This document shows, one piece after another, positions 9,155 through 20,644 of a stretch of DNA of 64,000 nucleotides. The stretch is from Shewanella canadensis (GTDB lineage Bacteria; Pseudomonadota; Gammaproteobacteria; Enterobacterales; Shewanellaceae), in the NCBI RefSeq assembly GCF_003966225.1, contig NZ_RXNU01000001.1:740345-804344 (forward strand). The letters run 5' to 3'. The notes beneath the pieces are model-generated. The model was not told the origin of the DNA, did not search any database, and was given only the letters and a program-made list of their open reading frames with translations. Numbering within the stretch: position 1 is the first letter of the stretch; each line of letters starts with the position of its first letter. The position numbers and the translations under genes are program-made.

Positions 9155-10504
9155 ATGAAGAAGTTAACCGCTTATTTAAACGAACATAAGATTACCGAAG
9201 TTGAGTGTGTGATCAGCGATATGACCGGTATTGCCAGAGGTAAGATCGCCCCTGTCGCCAAGTTTATCGATGAAAAAGGGATGCGGATGCCTGAAAGCGT
9301 CCTGTTGCAGACGGTGACCGGCGATTACGTCGAAGATGAACCCTATGATGCACTCTTGGATAGTGCCGATATCGATTTCGTCTGTGTCCCCGATGAGAAT
9401 GCTGTCTTTCAGCTGCCTTGGACTATCGAGGCTACCGCTCAAGTCATCCATGATACTTACGACAAGATGGGTAACCCTATCGAATTGTCACCTCGAAATC
9501 TGCTGAAGAAAGTCTTGAAACTCTATGAAGATAAGGGCTGGAAGCCTGTCGTTGCGCCTGAGATGGAGTTTTATCTCACTCGTCGTAACGAAGATCCGGA
9601 TCAGCCACTTATCCCACCGGTTGGACGCTCCGGACGTCAAGAGTCGGGCAGACAATCATTCTCGATAGATGCGGCAAATGAGTACGATCCTCTGTTTGAA
9701 GATATGTACGATTGGTGTGAAGTGCAGGGATTGGATATCGATACGTTAATCCATGAAGAGGGCACTGCCCAGATGGAGATTAACTTCAGCCACGGCGATG
9801 CACTCTCTATGGCGGATCAGGTATTCGTTTTCAAGCGTACGCTCAAAGAAGCCGCACTTAAGCATGGTGTCTGTGCCACCTTTATGGCTAAGCCTGTCGC
9901 AGATGAGCCGGGCAGCGCGATGCACCTGCATCAGAGTATTGTCGATGTGAAGTCAGGGCAGAATATCTTCTCGATGAAAGACGGCACTAAGAGTCCGCTC
10001 TTCTTCAGTTATATCGGTGGATTACAGAAATTTATCCCGGAACTCTTGCCTCTGTTAGCCCCGAATGTGAACTCATTCAGACGTTTCCTACCCGGCACAT
10101 CGGCACCGATTAACCTCGAGTGGGGTGAAGAGAACCGTACCTGTGGCCTGCGTATTCCAGAGTCTTCACCGCAGAACCTTCGTGTTGAAAACCGTATTGC
10201 CGGCGCCGATTCGAACAGTTATCTGTCGATCGCCTCGAGCCTGTTATGTGGCTATATCGGTATGGTCGAAGATGTAAAACCATCGACGCCGGTTCAGGGA
10301 AGAGCCAACGAGTCACGTCAGAGTATTAGTCTTCCTCTGACATTAGAGGAAGCGTTAGGCGTCATGTCTGAAAGCGCTGCGTGTCGAGAGTATCTGGGAG
10401 AAGCATTTACCATGGGTTATATCGCGGTGAAGCAGGCAGACCTTGCCAGCTATAAACGCGTGATCAGTTCATGGGAGCGAGAGTACCTGTTACTCACCGT
10501 CTAA
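9155..10504 (+). CDS. puuA: gamma-glutamylputrescine synthetase
   Basis: A glutamine-synthetase-fold ligase (449 residues) joining glutamate to putrescine with ATP as the first Puu step. The N-terminal beta-grasp part carries VECVISDMTGIARGKIAP. The catalytic part shows VAPEMEFYL (about 132-140, metal-binding Glu) and, in the region of about 200-270, QMEINFSHGDAL and GSAMHLHQSI, followed by APTSAPINLEWG-like sequence (seen as SAPINLEWGEENRTCGLRIP), the GS active-site blocks. Gene order puuD-puuA supports this over a true glutamine synthetase. A hairpin terminator follows directly. Confidence 0.92.
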   Translation: MKKLTAYLNEHKITEVECVISDMTGIARGKIAPVAKFIDEKGMRMPESVLLQTVTGDYVEDEPYDALLDSADIDFVCVPDENAVFQLPWTIEATAQVIHDTYDKMGNPIELSPRNLLKKVLKLYEDKGWKPVVAPEMEFYLTRRNEDPDQPLIPPVGRSGRQESGRQSFSIDAANEYDPLFEDMYDWCEVQGLDIDTLIHEEGTAQMEINFSHGDALSMADQVFVFKRTLKEAALKHGVCATFMAKPVADEPGSAMHLHQSIVDVKSGQNIFSMKDGTKSPLFFSYIGGLQKFIPELLPLLAPNVNSFRRFLPGTSAPINLEWGEENRTCGLRIPESSPQNLRVENRIAGADSNSYLSIASSLLCGYIGMVEDVKPSTPVQGRANESRQSISLPLTLEEALGVMSESAACREYLGEAFTMGYIAVKQADLASYKRVISSWEREYLLLTV

Positions 10505-10511
10505 TTTTCAG

Positions 10512-10537
10512 AAGGAGCACGCTAGTCGTGCTCCTTT
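10512..10537 (+). terminator. Terminator after puuA
   Basis: A perfect 10-bp stem (AAGGAGCACG / CGTGCTCCTT) with a 5-nt loop ends in TTT and starts about 8 nt after the puuA stop codon. It probably separates puuDA from the pot operon. Confidence 0.75.
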
Positions 10538-11921
<1,384 letters not shown>

Positions 11922-11930
11922 CACTCCTCG

Positions 11931-11953
11931 AGGGGCAAGTCACTCTTGCCTCT
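11931..11953 (+). other. Hairpin between potF and potG
   Basis: AGGGGCAAG and CTTGCCTCT form a 9-bp stem with one G-U pair and a 5-nt loop. Such hairpins after binding-protein genes often protect the upstream mRNA or partly terminate transcription. Confidence 0.5.
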
Positions 11954-12023
11954 GTTTCACCTTTCAACACGTTTAAATTGCCGTAGGTGCCTGTAGATGA
12001 GGCGCCTTTTGTGGAGAAGTTAT

Positions 12024-13160
12024 ATGGCTAGTACCTCGGGCGTCACCAATAAACCAACAACAAAGACGCAAGGAAAAGTCCTGCTTAAGATTGAGCGGGT
12101 CAGTAAATTATTCGATGAAGTTCGCGCCGTCGATGATGTTTCATTAAACATCAATCAGGGGGAGATCTTTGCGTTATTAGGCGGTTCAGGCTCCGGTAAG
12201 TCGACACTGCTGCGCATATTGGCTGGATTTGAGAAGCCCTCAGAGGGCCGTATCTATCTGGACGGTGAAGATATTACCGATATGCCACCCCACAAACGTC
12301 CAATCAACATGATGTTTCAATCCTATGCCCTGTTCCCCCATATGTCGGTGGAACAAAATATCGCATTTGGTTTAAAACAGGATAAATTGCCTAAGGATGA
12401 GATAGCCGCCCGTGTTAAAGAGATGCTTAAGCTGGTGCATATGGAGCAGTATGCCAAGCGTAAGCCGGCTCAGCTCTCCGGTGGTCAACGTCAACGTGTC
12501 GCCTTAGCCCGTTCGCTGGCGAAGCGCCCTAAGTTACTCTTGCTCGATGAGCCGATGGGGGCATTGGATAAGAAGCTGCGAACTCAGATGCAGTTAGAAG
12601 TGGTCGATATTCTTGAAGCGGTGGGGGTAACCTGTGTGATGGTGACGCACGATCAAGAAGAGGCGATGACCATGGCCGAACGCATCTCCATCATGAACGA
12701 GGGCTGGATAGCCCAAACCGGCTCTCCTATGGATATCTATGAGAGTCCGTCATCTCGAATGGTGGCCGAATTTATCGGGTCTGTTAACCTGTTCGAAGGT
12801 GAGATTGTTGTCGATGAAGCGGATCATGCCATCATCGAGTCCCCAAGATTGGAACAGCAATTCTATATTGGTCACGGCGTATCGACCAACGTGGAAGATA
12901 AGAAGGTCTGGTTAGCCGTGAGACCCGAAAAAGCCCGCATCAGTCGTGAGCAGCCGCAACATGAATATAACTGGTGCAGTGGTGAGGTTGAGGATATTGC
13001 CTACCTTGGCGGCATCTCTGTCTATTATATCCGCCTCGCTAACGATCAGGTTATTCAGTCGGTGATGACTAACCGGGATAGGCGCTCCGATCCCCCCACA
13101 TGGAAAGATAAGGTCTTCATCAGTTGGGAGGCCACCAGCGGTGTGGTCCTCAGATCATAG
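12024..13160 (+). CDS. potG: Putrescine ABC transporter ATPase
   Basis: Cytoplasmic ATP-hydrolysing subunit of the PotFGHI importer. I place the start at ATG 12024 (MASTSGVT), because GGAG lies 7 nt before it and the resulting 378 residues match E. coli PotG (377); an upstream ATG at 11997 lacks a good site. Visible motifs are Walker A GGSGSGKST, Q-loop FQSYALFPHM, ABC signature LSGGQRQRVALARSL, Walker B LLLLDEP, and the H-switch VTHDQEEA. The last about 100 residues form the TOBE regulatory domain typical of polyamine and sugar importers. The potH ribosome-binding site overlaps its stop. Confidence 0.93.
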   Translation: MASTSGVTNKPTTKTQGKVLLKIERVSKLFDEVRAVDDVSLNINQGEIFALLGGSGSGKSTLLRILAGFEKPSEGRIYLDGEDITDMPPHKRPINMMFQSYALFPHMSVEQNIAFGLKQDKLPKDEIAARVKEMLKLVHMEQYAKRKPAQLSGGQRQRVALARSLAKRPKLLLLDEPMGALDKKLRTQMQLEVVDILEAVGVTCVMVTHDQEEAMTMAERISIMNEGWIAQTGSPMDIYESPSSRMVAEFIGSVNLFEGEIVVDEADHAIIESPRLEQQFYIGHGVSTNVEDKKVWLAVRPEKARISREQPQHEYNWCSGEVEDIAYLGGISVYYIRLANDQVIQSVMTNRDRRSDPPTWKDKVFISWEATSGVVLRS

Positions 13161-13171
13161 GAGGACATATC

Positions 13172-14077
13172 ATGAAAAAACCACTGAAGTTTAGATTGCC
13201 AAAAGGCCAATGCTGGACGATAGGAGTGCCCTATTTCTGGTTATTACTCTTCTTCGCCCTGCCATTCGCTATCGTTCTGAAAATTAGTTTTTCGACGGCC
13301 GCCATCTCCATTCCGCCCTATGAGTCACTGTTCAATTACGCCGATGAATCTCTGCAGATCCTGCTGAACATAGGTAATTACCTGCTCATTTTCGATGACA
13401 GCCTCTACATCTATGCTTATCTGGGCTCATTGAAAATGGCCTGCATAACGACCTTAGGTTGCCTCTTGATTGGCTACCCTATGGCTTATGCGATTGCCAG
13501 GGCGCCGAAACAACAGCAAACCTTGCTGATCCTCTTGGTGATGTTGCCCTCCTGGACCTCTTTTCTTATTCGGGTTTACGCCTGGATGGGGATCTTGAGC
13601 AATAACGGCTTGATCAATAATTTACTGCTCTGGCTGGGGGTTATCTCCGAGCCCATTCAGATGCTGAACACTAATTTTGCGGTCTATATCGGCATCATCT
13701 ACAGCTACCTTCCGTTTATGATCTTGCCTCTGTATGCCACCCTTTCTCAGCTCGATGGCAGCCTGTTAGAGGCGGCATCGGATCTGGGATCGAGAAGTAT
13801 GAATACGTTTTGGAAGGTCACCCTTCCCCTGTCTAAAGGGGGCGTGATTGCCGGCTCTATGTTGGTCTTTATTCCTGTGGTCGGTGAGTTTGTTATTCCT
13901 GAACTGCTCGGCGGTCCGGATTCCCTGATGATAGGTAAGGTGTTATGGCAGGAGTTCTTCAATAACCGGGATTGGCCGGTCGCATCTGCGCTCGCCATTG
14001 TGATGTTGGGTCTGTTGATTATTCCGATAACCTTGTTTCACCGTTATCAGTCCAGAAGTATGGAGAAAGACGCATGA
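13172..14077 (+). CDS. potH: Putrescine ABC transporter permease PotH
   Basis: Inner-membrane permease subunit, 301 residues. The start MKKPLKFR at 13172 is chosen because AGGAGG lies 7 nt upstream; the frame is open further upstream only within potG. Six transmembrane segments are evident, beginning with YFWLLLFFALPFAIVL. The EAA loop that docks on the ATPase reads EAASDLGSRSMNTFWKVTLP. Its stop overlaps the potI start (ATGA), indicating translational coupling. Assignment as PotH rather than PotB rests on the neighbouring putrescine genes. Confidence 0.9.
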   Translation: MKKPLKFRLPKGQCWTIGVPYFWLLLFFALPFAIVLKISFSTAAISIPPYESLFNYADESLQILLNIGNYLLIFDDSLYIYAYLGSLKMACITTLGCLLIGYPMAYAIARAPKQQQTLLILLVMLPSWTSFLIRVYAWMGILSNNGLINNLLLWLGVISEPIQMLNTNFAVYIGIIYSYLPFMILPLYATLSQLDGSLLEAASDLGSRSMNTFWKVTLPLSKGGVIAGSMLVFIPVVGEFVIPELLGGPDSLMIGKVLWQEFFNNRDWPVASALAIVMLGLLIIPITLFHRYQSRSMEKDA

Positions 14078-14901
14078 GTAGCCTAAAGGATAAGTTAAGT
14101 TTTTCTACCATCATGCTTTGGGCTGGAATGTTCTTCCTCTACATTCCTATGTTTATCTTAATATTCTACTCCTTTAACGAGTCGAAATTGGTGACCGTGT
14201 GGGGCGGGTTCTCCGCTAAATGGTACGGTGAGCTGTTTCGTGATCAGCAGATATTAGATGCGGTGTGGACCAGTTTACGGGTGGCATTTTTTGCCTCATG
14301 TATGGCTGTGGTACTCGGGACTATGGCGGCATTTGTGATGACGCGCTTCTCCCGCTCATGGGGCAAGACGACACTGTCGAGCATGATCACTGCGCCACTG
14401 GTTATGCCTGAGGTGATCACGGGTTTGTCACTGCTGTTGCTGTTTGTGCATATGGCCGACACCTTTGGTTGGCCGGCCGAGCGAGGGATGTTGACGGTAT
14501 GGCTTGCCCATTCGACCTTCTGTGCCGCTTACGTAGCTGTGGTGGTATCGGCGCGTCTTCGGGAGCTGGATCAATCCATCGAAGAAGCGGCTCAAGATCT
14601 GGGGGCGACCCCGCTTAAGACGTTTTTCTATATCACGGTACCTATGATCTCTCCCTCTTTGATGGCGGGCTGGTTACTGTCATTTAGCCTCTCATTGGAT
14701 GACTTAGTGATAGCCAGCTTTACATCGGGACCGGGTGCGACGACGTTACCTATGGTGGTGTTCTCCTCCGTTCGTATGGGGGTTTCACCTAAGATTAATG
14801 CCTTGGCGACGCTGATTATTTTAACCGTTTCCCTGATTGCATTTATCTCCTGGTACTTCGCTCGTCGAAGTGACAAGAAGAGCCTTCCGCCAGCCATGTA
14901 A
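14074..14901 (+). CDS. potI: Putrescine ABC transporter permease PotI
   Basis: Second permease subunit, 275 residues, starting at the ATG that overlaps the potH stop by 4 nt (ATGA). Hydrophobic helices include IMLWAGMFFLYIPMFILIFY near the N-terminus. The EAA loop reads EAAQDLGATPLKTFFYITVP, followed by SFSLSLDDLVIASFTSGP, a typical PotI/PotC block. Length fits E. coli PotI (281). With PotF, PotG and PotH it forms the complete importer. Confidence 0.92.
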   Translation: MSSLKDKLSFSTIMLWAGMFFLYIPMFILIFYSFNESKLVTVWGGFSAKWYGELFRDQQILDAVWTSLRVAFFASCMAVVLGTMAAFVMTRFSRSWGKTTLSSMITAPLVMPEVITGLSLLLLFVHMADTFGWPAERGMLTVWLAHSTFCAAYVAVVVSARLRELDQSIEEAAQDLGATPLKTFFYITVPMISPSLMAGWLLSFSLSLDDLVIASFTSGPGATTLPMVVFSSVRMGVSPKINALATLIILTVSLIAFISWYFARRSDKKSLPPAM

Positions 14902-15073
14902 CGGGCTTAGAGGGTGAGAAAGAAGTTCAATAAGAGTAAAGATGTGTGTCGTCATGTGAACAGTCAGTGGTTCGACACACTTATCCATATAACTTGGTCT
15001 CAATAGCAAAGCCTCAGGTAAGAAGATAGAGGCAGACTGTATGGCCAAACAGATAAGAAGGTAGGGCAGAGAA

Positions 15074-16360
15074 ATGAGCAGTGTACCTCACGCAGAATCC
15101 TATTATGCAGCTTCTGCAAACGATAAAGTTGAACGTCCTCAATTAGCAGACAATATTGAGGCCGATATTTGTATCATAGGCGCCGGTTATACCGGGTTAT
15201 CGACGGCGATACACCTGTTAGAGCTTGGCTTTAGTGTCACAGTCTTGGAAGCCGCACGTATTGGCTGGGGCGCATCGGGCCGCAACGGCGGTCAGATAGT
15301 GAATAGCTTCAGCCGTGATATTGACTCGATTGAAAAAACCGTCGGTAAAGAGAACGGCAAGTTGTTTGGCGAGATGGCTTTTGAAGGCTCGCGCATCATC
15401 AAAGGGTTGATCCACAAATATAATATTCAATGCGATCTTAAAGATGGTGGTGTATTTGCCGCGATAAACCCCAAGCAGATGGGCCATCTCGAGGCACAAA
15501 AAACGCTGTGGGAGAAGCATGGCCATATGGGGCACCTGGAGCTGCTCGACGGCAAAGGGATCCGTTCCGTCGTCGACTCTGAGCGCTATGTCGGTGGTTT
15601 GCTCGACAAGAGTGGTGGACATATTCACCCGTTAAATCTTGCCTTAGGGGAAGCGCATGCGGTCGAGTCACTGGGCGGCAAGATATTTGAAGATTCGGCG
15701 GTGATTAAGGTCGAGCAGGGTGATAGCCCGGTGGTACACACGGCTAAAGGCTCGGTTAAGGCTAAGTTTGTGGTAGTGGCGGGTAATGCCTATCTGAATG
15801 GATTAATGCCACAGCTGCAGGCTAAGTCTATGCCTTGTGGCACTCAGGTGGTGACCACTGAGCCACTCAGTGATGAGTTGGCGGCGAGCTTGTTACCTCA
15901 AGATTATTGTGTCGAGGATTGTAACTATCTACTCGATTATTTCAGGCTGTCGGGTGATAAGCGCCTCATCTATGGTGGTGGCGTGGTATATGGTGCGCGG
16001 GATCCGGCCGATATTGAGGCCATAATCCGCCCTAAGATGTTGGAGACCTTCCCTCAGCTTAAAGATGTGAAGATAGACTACACCTGGACGGGGAACTTCC
16101 TGCTGACTCTGTCACGCCTGCCACAGGTAGGGCGTATTGGAGATAACGTCTACTACTCACAGGGCTGCAGTGGACATGGCGTGACCTATACTCATCTGGC
16201 AGGAAAGATATTGGCCGAGGCGATACATGGACAGGCGACCCGGTTCGATGCCTTTGCCAGTCTGCCTCACTATCCATTCCCCGGCGGCCATATGTTCAAG
16301 ATCCCTTTCAGTGCCGTAGGTGCCTGGTACTACACCATGAGGGATAAACTGGGGATCTGA
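15074..16360 (+). CDS. Second PuuB-like FAD oxidoreductase
   Basis: A 428-residue DAO-fold flavoprotein closely related in layout to the puuB product at 5594-6904. It shares the segment RIGWGASGRNGG, the FAD motif GAGYTG (residues 36-41), GGHIHPLNLALGEA and the late SGHGVTYTHLAGKILAEAI. It follows potI by about 170 bp in the same direction, so it may be the operon's own gamma-glutamylputrescine oxidase or may act on another gamma-glutamylated amine. A TGTGAACAG at 14955-14963 upstream resembles half of the operator before puuD. Which of the two paralogues deserves the name puuB cannot be decided here. Confidence 0.85.
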   Translation: MSSVPHAESYYAASANDKVERPQLADNIEADICIIGAGYTGLSTAIHLLELGFSVTVLEAARIGWGASGRNGGQIVNSFSRDIDSIEKTVGKENGKLFGEMAFEGSRIIKGLIHKYNIQCDLKDGGVFAAINPKQMGHLEAQKTLWEKHGHMGHLELLDGKGIRSVVDSERYVGGLLDKSGGHIHPLNLALGEAHAVESLGGKIFEDSAVIKVEQGDSPVVHTAKGSVKAKFVVVAGNAYLNGLMPQLQAKSMPCGTQVVTTEPLSDELAASLLPQDYCVEDCNYLLDYFRLSGDKRLIYGGGVVYGARDPADIEAIIRPKMLETFPQLKDVKIDYTWTGNFLLTLSRLPQVGRIGDNVYYSQGCSGHGVTYTHLAGKILAEAIHGQATRFDAFASLPHYPFPGGHMFKIPFSAVGAWYYTMRDKLGI

Positions 16361-16384
16361 TAAATACCGACCATGTCAAAATCA

Positions 16385-16413
16385 ATCTGCCTCGAGCCTC
16401 TGTCGAGGCAGAT
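16385..16413 (+). terminator. Hairpin after second puuB-like gene
   Basis: A perfect 11-bp stem (ATCTGCCTCGA / TCGAGGCAGAT) with a 7-nt loop starts about 25 nt after the stop codon. There is no long T-run after it, so termination is likely but not certain. Confidence 0.6.
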
Positions 16414-16589
16414 CCTTCCATCAAAAAATCAAAAGCTTGCTAATTCATTTAATAAAATAGGCTTAGTGATGGCACTCGTCCTCAAGCCTGCTATTTTTAA
16501 TATTATTGTATATAACTTCTCTCATTTTTTCGTATGCCATTTTGCCTGAACTTATCTGGCTTGAATAAAGCACCCTCTTGGAGAAACCG

Positions 16590-18707
16590 ATGAAACATCT
16601 GCCCATCAGTACCAAGTTACTCTGGATCACCTCAGCGCTGTTTCTGGCAATTGTGACTATTTTATCCGTCACCTTGTGGTGGGCCTTGAGTGACAAAAAT
16701 GCTGAGATTGCCAGCGAGGTGCAGGACGTGCTTCATCAAGAGACCAGAGCGAAACTGGAAGCCAGAGCCGGTGAGTATGGTGAGATGATTGCGGGGTTTA
16801 TTAATGAAGCTTACCGCATTCCATACTCGTTTGCGGCAACAATAGAGCAGTCCTCGGGTACCGAGCATTTAACTCGGGAAGGGCTGGAGGTTAGTGTCGC
16901 TGCCGTGCTACAGAAGAACAGTCAGTTGTCATCCATGTATGCGCAATTTGAAGCCAATGGCTTCGATGGCAATGACGCTCAATATCTCTCGGGAGCGAGT
17001 CACAGTGTGGCGGGCGCAGGCAGTTTAGAGCTGTATTTCGTACGTAACGACGATGGCAGTGTCTCTCAGGAAGCCGTCGATGATGCCGCTGAGAAATATG
17101 TCACGACACTGAATGAGTTCGGCATTCGCGAAGCCGAATGGTATCTGTGCGCTAAGGACAGTAAGCGTCCCTGTTTAATGGAACCTTATCTGTATGAAGT
17201 GACACCGGGCCATAACGCCTTGATGACATCACTGACGGTACCGGTTCTGAAAAATGGTCAATTTATCGGGTTAGTGGGTATCGACCTTAACCTGCCGATA
17301 TTTCAAAAATTGATAAAAGAGCTATCGGATGAGCTGTATCAGGGCAAGGCTAAGGTGACACTACTGAGCAGCAAGGGGTTAATCGTTGCGGCGAGTCACT
17401 ATGACAAGAAAGCCAGACCGATTAAGGAGGCGATGAAGGCCGATTTAGCCGAGCAGTTGCAGAGTCTCCACAAGGGGGAGAGATATTTTGAAAATATGGA
17501 TGAGATCGCGGTCGCCTATCCCATCGATATTCCGCTGTCTGGCAGTACCTGGTCGCTGGTGATCGAGGTACCCAGAGAGGAGGCATTTAAGACCGCCATG
17601 GCGCTCGATAACAAGATGCAGGCGATGGCCCAATCACTGGGAAGTCTACAGCTCACATTAGGCGCGATCGTGTCTGTTATCGCCGTTTTCAGTATCTGGC
17701 TGGTGATCCGCAGCATCATATCACCACTGAGGATGATCCAATCCAGAGTCGAAAACCTGGCCAGTGCCGAGGGGGATCTGACCCAATCTATCGAAGTCGA
17801 ATCCCACGCCGAATTGATAGCCTTAGGCAAAGGGTTTAATGCATTTCTCACTAAACTCAGATTGTTAATCGTCGAGCTCAAACAGCTTGCAAGCCAATCA
17901 CAACAGGAAAGCCTAACCGTGGCTAACATTGCGCAGCAAACCCGGGACAGTGTTAATGGTCAATACGGTGAGATTGAAAGTGTGGTGACTGCGGTGAATC
18001 AGATGAGCGCTACGGCACTGGAAGTGGCTAAAGCCTCGGAGCAGACCGCGACGGAAACCGATGCGATGTCGCGGAATGTGAAGCAGAGTGAGCATAGCTT
18101 AATTACTGCGATGGACTATGTGACCACTATGTCTGATGAGTCTATAGAGGCAAAAGATGCAGTTGGCCGAGTCTCAACAAGCAGCGATAATATCAGCTCT
18201 ATTGTTGATGTGATCCGTTCTATTGCAGAGCAGACCAATCTACTCGCGCTCAATGCAGCCATCGAAGCTGCCAGAGCCGGCGAACAGGGGCGGGGCTTCG
18301 CGGTTGTGGCCGATGAGGTGAGGGCTCTGGCGTCAAAGACACAGACATCGACAGACGATATTACTCAGTTGATTAGTTCGCTGCAGATGGAGGTCAGCAG
18401 TGCCTCCGATGTGATAGACAGTGGTGCAGTAAAAGCCCAGCAGGCCGTGGCTCAAACAGAGGAGGCGCTGGCTTCGATCAACGCCATGGTTGCACAGATA
18501 GATGAGGTCTCGAGCCAGGTTACCCATATCGCCACAGCGGCGGAGGAGCAAAGTGCCGTCACCGAAGAGGTGAATAAGAATATAACCGGGATCTCTGATT
18601 CCGCTTCTGAACTCGCCAGGCTTGCCGGTGAAGCGCTGGATAGCAGTACTAATCTGGCCGGTTTAGTGAAGTCACAGCATGAGCAGCTGGGTCGATTGAA
18701 GACTTAA
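16590..18707 (+). CDS. Methyl-accepting chemotaxis protein with periplasmic Cache domain
   Basis: Transmembrane chemoreceptor, 705 residues from ATG 16590 (MKHLPIS); the upstream TTG lies inside the GGAG ribosome-binding site. Order: a first membrane helix (about 7-30), a large dCache-like periplasmic sensor (about 35-345, with [35 protein letters not shown]), a second helix (about 352-375), a HAMP linker, and a cytoplasmic signalling domain with the conserved tip [34 protein letters not shown] (shown in part). No C-terminal CheR/CheB pentapeptide is present. Its position after polyamine uptake genes suggests, but does not prove, sensing of polyamines or amino acids. Confidence 0.93.
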   Translation: MKHLPISTKLLWITSALFLAIVTILSVTLWWALSDKNAEIASEVQDVLHQETRAKLEARAGEYGEMIAGFINEAYRIPYSFAATIEQSSGTEHLTREGLEVSVAAVLQKNSQLSSMYAQFEANGFDGNDAQYLSGASHSVAGAGSLELYFVRNDDGSVSQEAVDDAAEKYVTTLNEFGIREAEWYLCAKDSKRPCLMEPYLYEVTPGHNALMTSLTVPVLKNGQFIGLVGIDLNLPIFQKLIKELSDELYQGKAKVTLLSSKGLIVAASHYDKKARPIKEAMKADLAEQLQSLHKGERYFENMDEIAVAYPIDIPLSGSTWSLVIEVPREEAFKTAMALDNKMQAMAQSLGSLQLTLGAIVSVIAVFSIWLVIRSIISPLRMIQSRVENLASAEGDLTQSIEVESHAELIALGKGFNAFLTKLRLLIVELKQLASQSQQESLTVANIAQQTRDSVNGQYGEIESVVTAVNQMSATALEVAKASEQTATETDAMSRNVKQSEHSLITAMDYVTTMSDESIEAKDAVGRVSTSSDNISSIVDVIRSIAEQTNLLALNAAIEAARAGEQGRGFAVVADEVRALASKTQTSTDDITQLISSLQMEVSSASDVIDSGAVKAQQAVAQTEEALASINAMVAQIDEVSSQVTHIATAAEEQSAVTEEVNKNITGISDSASELARLAGEALDSSTNLAGLVKSQHEQLGRLKT

Positions 18708-18766
18708 GCTTGATTCTGTACAAGGCTGGAAAATAACAAAAAAACCTTCTTTGTTGGTGATTATGA

Positions 18767-18783
18767 TGTACATTAAATGTACA
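18767..18783. promoter_or_regulatory. 17-nt palindrome upstream of the oxidoreductase operon
   Basis: TGTACATT, one base, AATGTACA: a perfect inverted repeat about 70 bp before the first oxidoreductase gene. It has the look of a dimeric regulator site and resembles a TyrR box with shorter spacing; the binding protein is unknown. Confidence 0.45.
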
Positions 18784-18806
18784 GGAAAACTTTACTCTCA
18801 TTAAAC

Positions 18807-18837
18807 AAGTCTGTCATTAACTAAGTCTGTCATTAAC
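18807..18837 (+). repeat. 16-bp tandem repeat in the operon leader
   Basis: AAGTCTGTCATTAAC occurs twice with a 16-bp period just before the ribosome-binding site of the gene at 18851. It may be a paired regulator site or a replication-slippage product. Confidence 0.6.
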
Positions 18838-18850
18838 CAAGGTTGTTACT

Positions 18851-20644
18851 TTGAAAAAAACAGATACTTCCCACTACCGACACTTTCTCAAAGTGGTTGA
18901 CTGCCAACAAGCCTGCCCTGCCCACACGCCGGTGCCCGAATATATTCGTCTTATCGCCGACAGAAAATACACCCAAGCCTATATGCTCAACTGGGAGTCA
19001 AATGTCTTTCCCGGCATTTTGGGACGGGTCTGTGATCGTCCCTGTGAGCCTGCATGCCGCCGAGGACGGGTCGAAGATGACCCGGTAGCCATCTGTCGCT
19101 TGAAGCGGGTTGCGGCCGATTATAAGGGGGATATACAGGCTCTGTTGCCGGAGATCCCCAGAACTAAGAATGGTAAACATATCGCCCTGATAGGCGCTGG
19201 TCCCGCCTCACTAACGGTCGCCCGGGATCTACTGCCGCTGGGTTACAAGATCACACTATTCGAACGTGATCTCCAGGCTGGTGGCATGATGCGAAGTCAA
19301 ATTCCGGCGTTTCGCCTACCGGAAACTGTTCTCGATGAAGAGCTGGATTTGATTCTGCAAATGGGACTCAAGGTTCGTTTTGGTGTTGCCATAAATAGCA
19401 TGAAAGCCATGCTTGAGGAGATATTTGATGTGGTCTTTGTGGGGACCGGGGCGCCGAAAGGTAGGGATGTCAGGATCCCGGGTCGCCAGGAGGCAAAGGA
19501 TCATCTGACTCTGGGGATTGACTGGTTAGCCAGTGTTGCCTTTGGTCATACCCGAAGTATCGGTGAGCGGGTTATCGTTCTGGGGGGCGGCAACACAGCC
19601 ATGGACTGTTGTAGAACCGCTAAACGCCTGGGAGGCAAACAGGTAAAGGTGGTGGTACGTTCGACCTTCGAAGCGATGAAGGCTTCCCCCTGGGAGAAAA
19701 GCGATGCTGCCGGGGAAAACATTGAGATCATCCCAAATCACACGCCCATAGAGTTCGTCATGGAAAAGGGGAAGTTTAAGGGCGTGCTGTTCGAGGAGCT
19801 GAAGTCCAGTTATGACGAGAAGGGCAAGCGTACGTTAACTCCAACGGGTAATACTGTGATGATGGAGTGCGATGAAGTATTGATCGCCATAGGCCAGGAT
19901 ACCGCCTTCCCCTGGATAGAGCGTGACATTGGCATCGAGTTCAATGAATGGCAACAGCCGGTGCTCGATGAGACCTCATTGCAATCGAGCTTACCAACGG
20001 TATTTTTTGGTGGCGATGCCGCCTTTGGTCCAAAGAATATAATTACCGCAGTGGCTCACGGTCACAAGGCTGCCATCTCTATCGATCTGCTATGCCATGG
20101 TAAAGACCCGGTCTTAGAAAGACCTGTCACTGATTTCAACCTTGTCAGCCAGAAGATGGGTATTCATGAGTGGAGTTACCATAATAAGATAAAGCTGGAC
20201 TCACGCTATCCTGTGCCGCGTCTCGATTGGCAGGAGGCGATAGAGAAACTGACGAGTGAGGTCGAATTAGGCTATGACGAGAAGCTTGCCCTTGACGAAG
20301 CTCATCGTTGTTTTAACTGTGATGTTCATACCATCTTCAGTGAAGATATCTGCATCGAATGCTCCGCCTGTGAAGATGTCTGCCCGGTGGACTGCATTAA
20401 CTTTATCCCGGCTCAGGCCGAGGAGACAGAGGTAAGAGATCCTATCGTCGTGAACAGGCTTAGGGTCAGTGATATAAATCCTGAGCAGGAACTTTTTGTA
20501 TCAGCCCCCCTGAAGACGGGCCATTTGATGATCAAGGACGAAGATGTGTGTCTTCACTGCGGTTTGTGTGCCGAGCGTTGTCCTACCGGCGCCTGGGATA
20601 TGAAAAAGTTTATCTTAAACAATGCGAAGGCCGCGATCGAATGA
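18851..20644 (+). CDS. GltD-like FAD/Fe-S oxidoreductase of a 2-oxoacid oxidoreductase operon
   Basis: A 597-residue electron-transfer protein. The start is TTG with AAGG about 8 nt upstream. Residues about 15-90 form a Cys-rich Fer4_20 domain (CQQACPAHTPVPEYI, CDRPCEPACRRG) as in glutamate synthase small subunit. An FAD Rossmann motif ALIGAGPASL (about 113-122) and an NAD(P) motif VLGGGNTAMDCC (about 241-252) follow. The C-terminus adds two 4Fe-4S clusters: CIECSACEDVCPVDC and CLHCGLCAERCP. It probably carries electrons between NAD(P)H and ferredoxin or the neighbouring oxidoreductase subunits. The end of the gene is inside a tandem duplication. Confidence 0.85.
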   Translation: MKKTDTSHYRHFLKVVDCQQACPAHTPVPEYIRLIADRKYTQAYMLNWESNVFPGILGRVCDRPCEPACRRGRVEDDPVAICRLKRVAADYKGDIQALLPEIPRTKNGKHIALIGAGPASLTVARDLLPLGYKITLFERDLQAGGMMRSQIPAFRLPETVLDEELDLILQMGLKVRFGVAINSMKAMLEEIFDVVFVGTGAPKGRDVRIPGRQEAKDHLTLGIDWLASVAFGHTRSIGERVIVLGGGNTAMDCCRTAKRLGGKQVKVVVRSTFEAMKASPWEKSDAAGENIEIIPNHTPIEFVMEKGKFKGVLFEELKSSYDEKGKRTLTPTGNTVMMECDEVLIAIGQDTAFPWIERDIGIEFNEWQQPVLDETSLQSSLPTVFFGGDAAFGPKNIITAVAHGHKAAISIDLLCHGKDPVLERPVTDFNLVSQKMGIHEWSYHNKIKLDSRYPVPRLDWQEAIEKLTSEVELGYDEKLALDEAHRCFNCDVHTIFSEDICIECSACEDVCPVDCINFIPAQAEETEVRDPIVVNRLRVSDINPEQELFVSAPLKTGHLMIKDEDVCLHCGLCAERCPTGAWDMKKFILNNAKAAIE

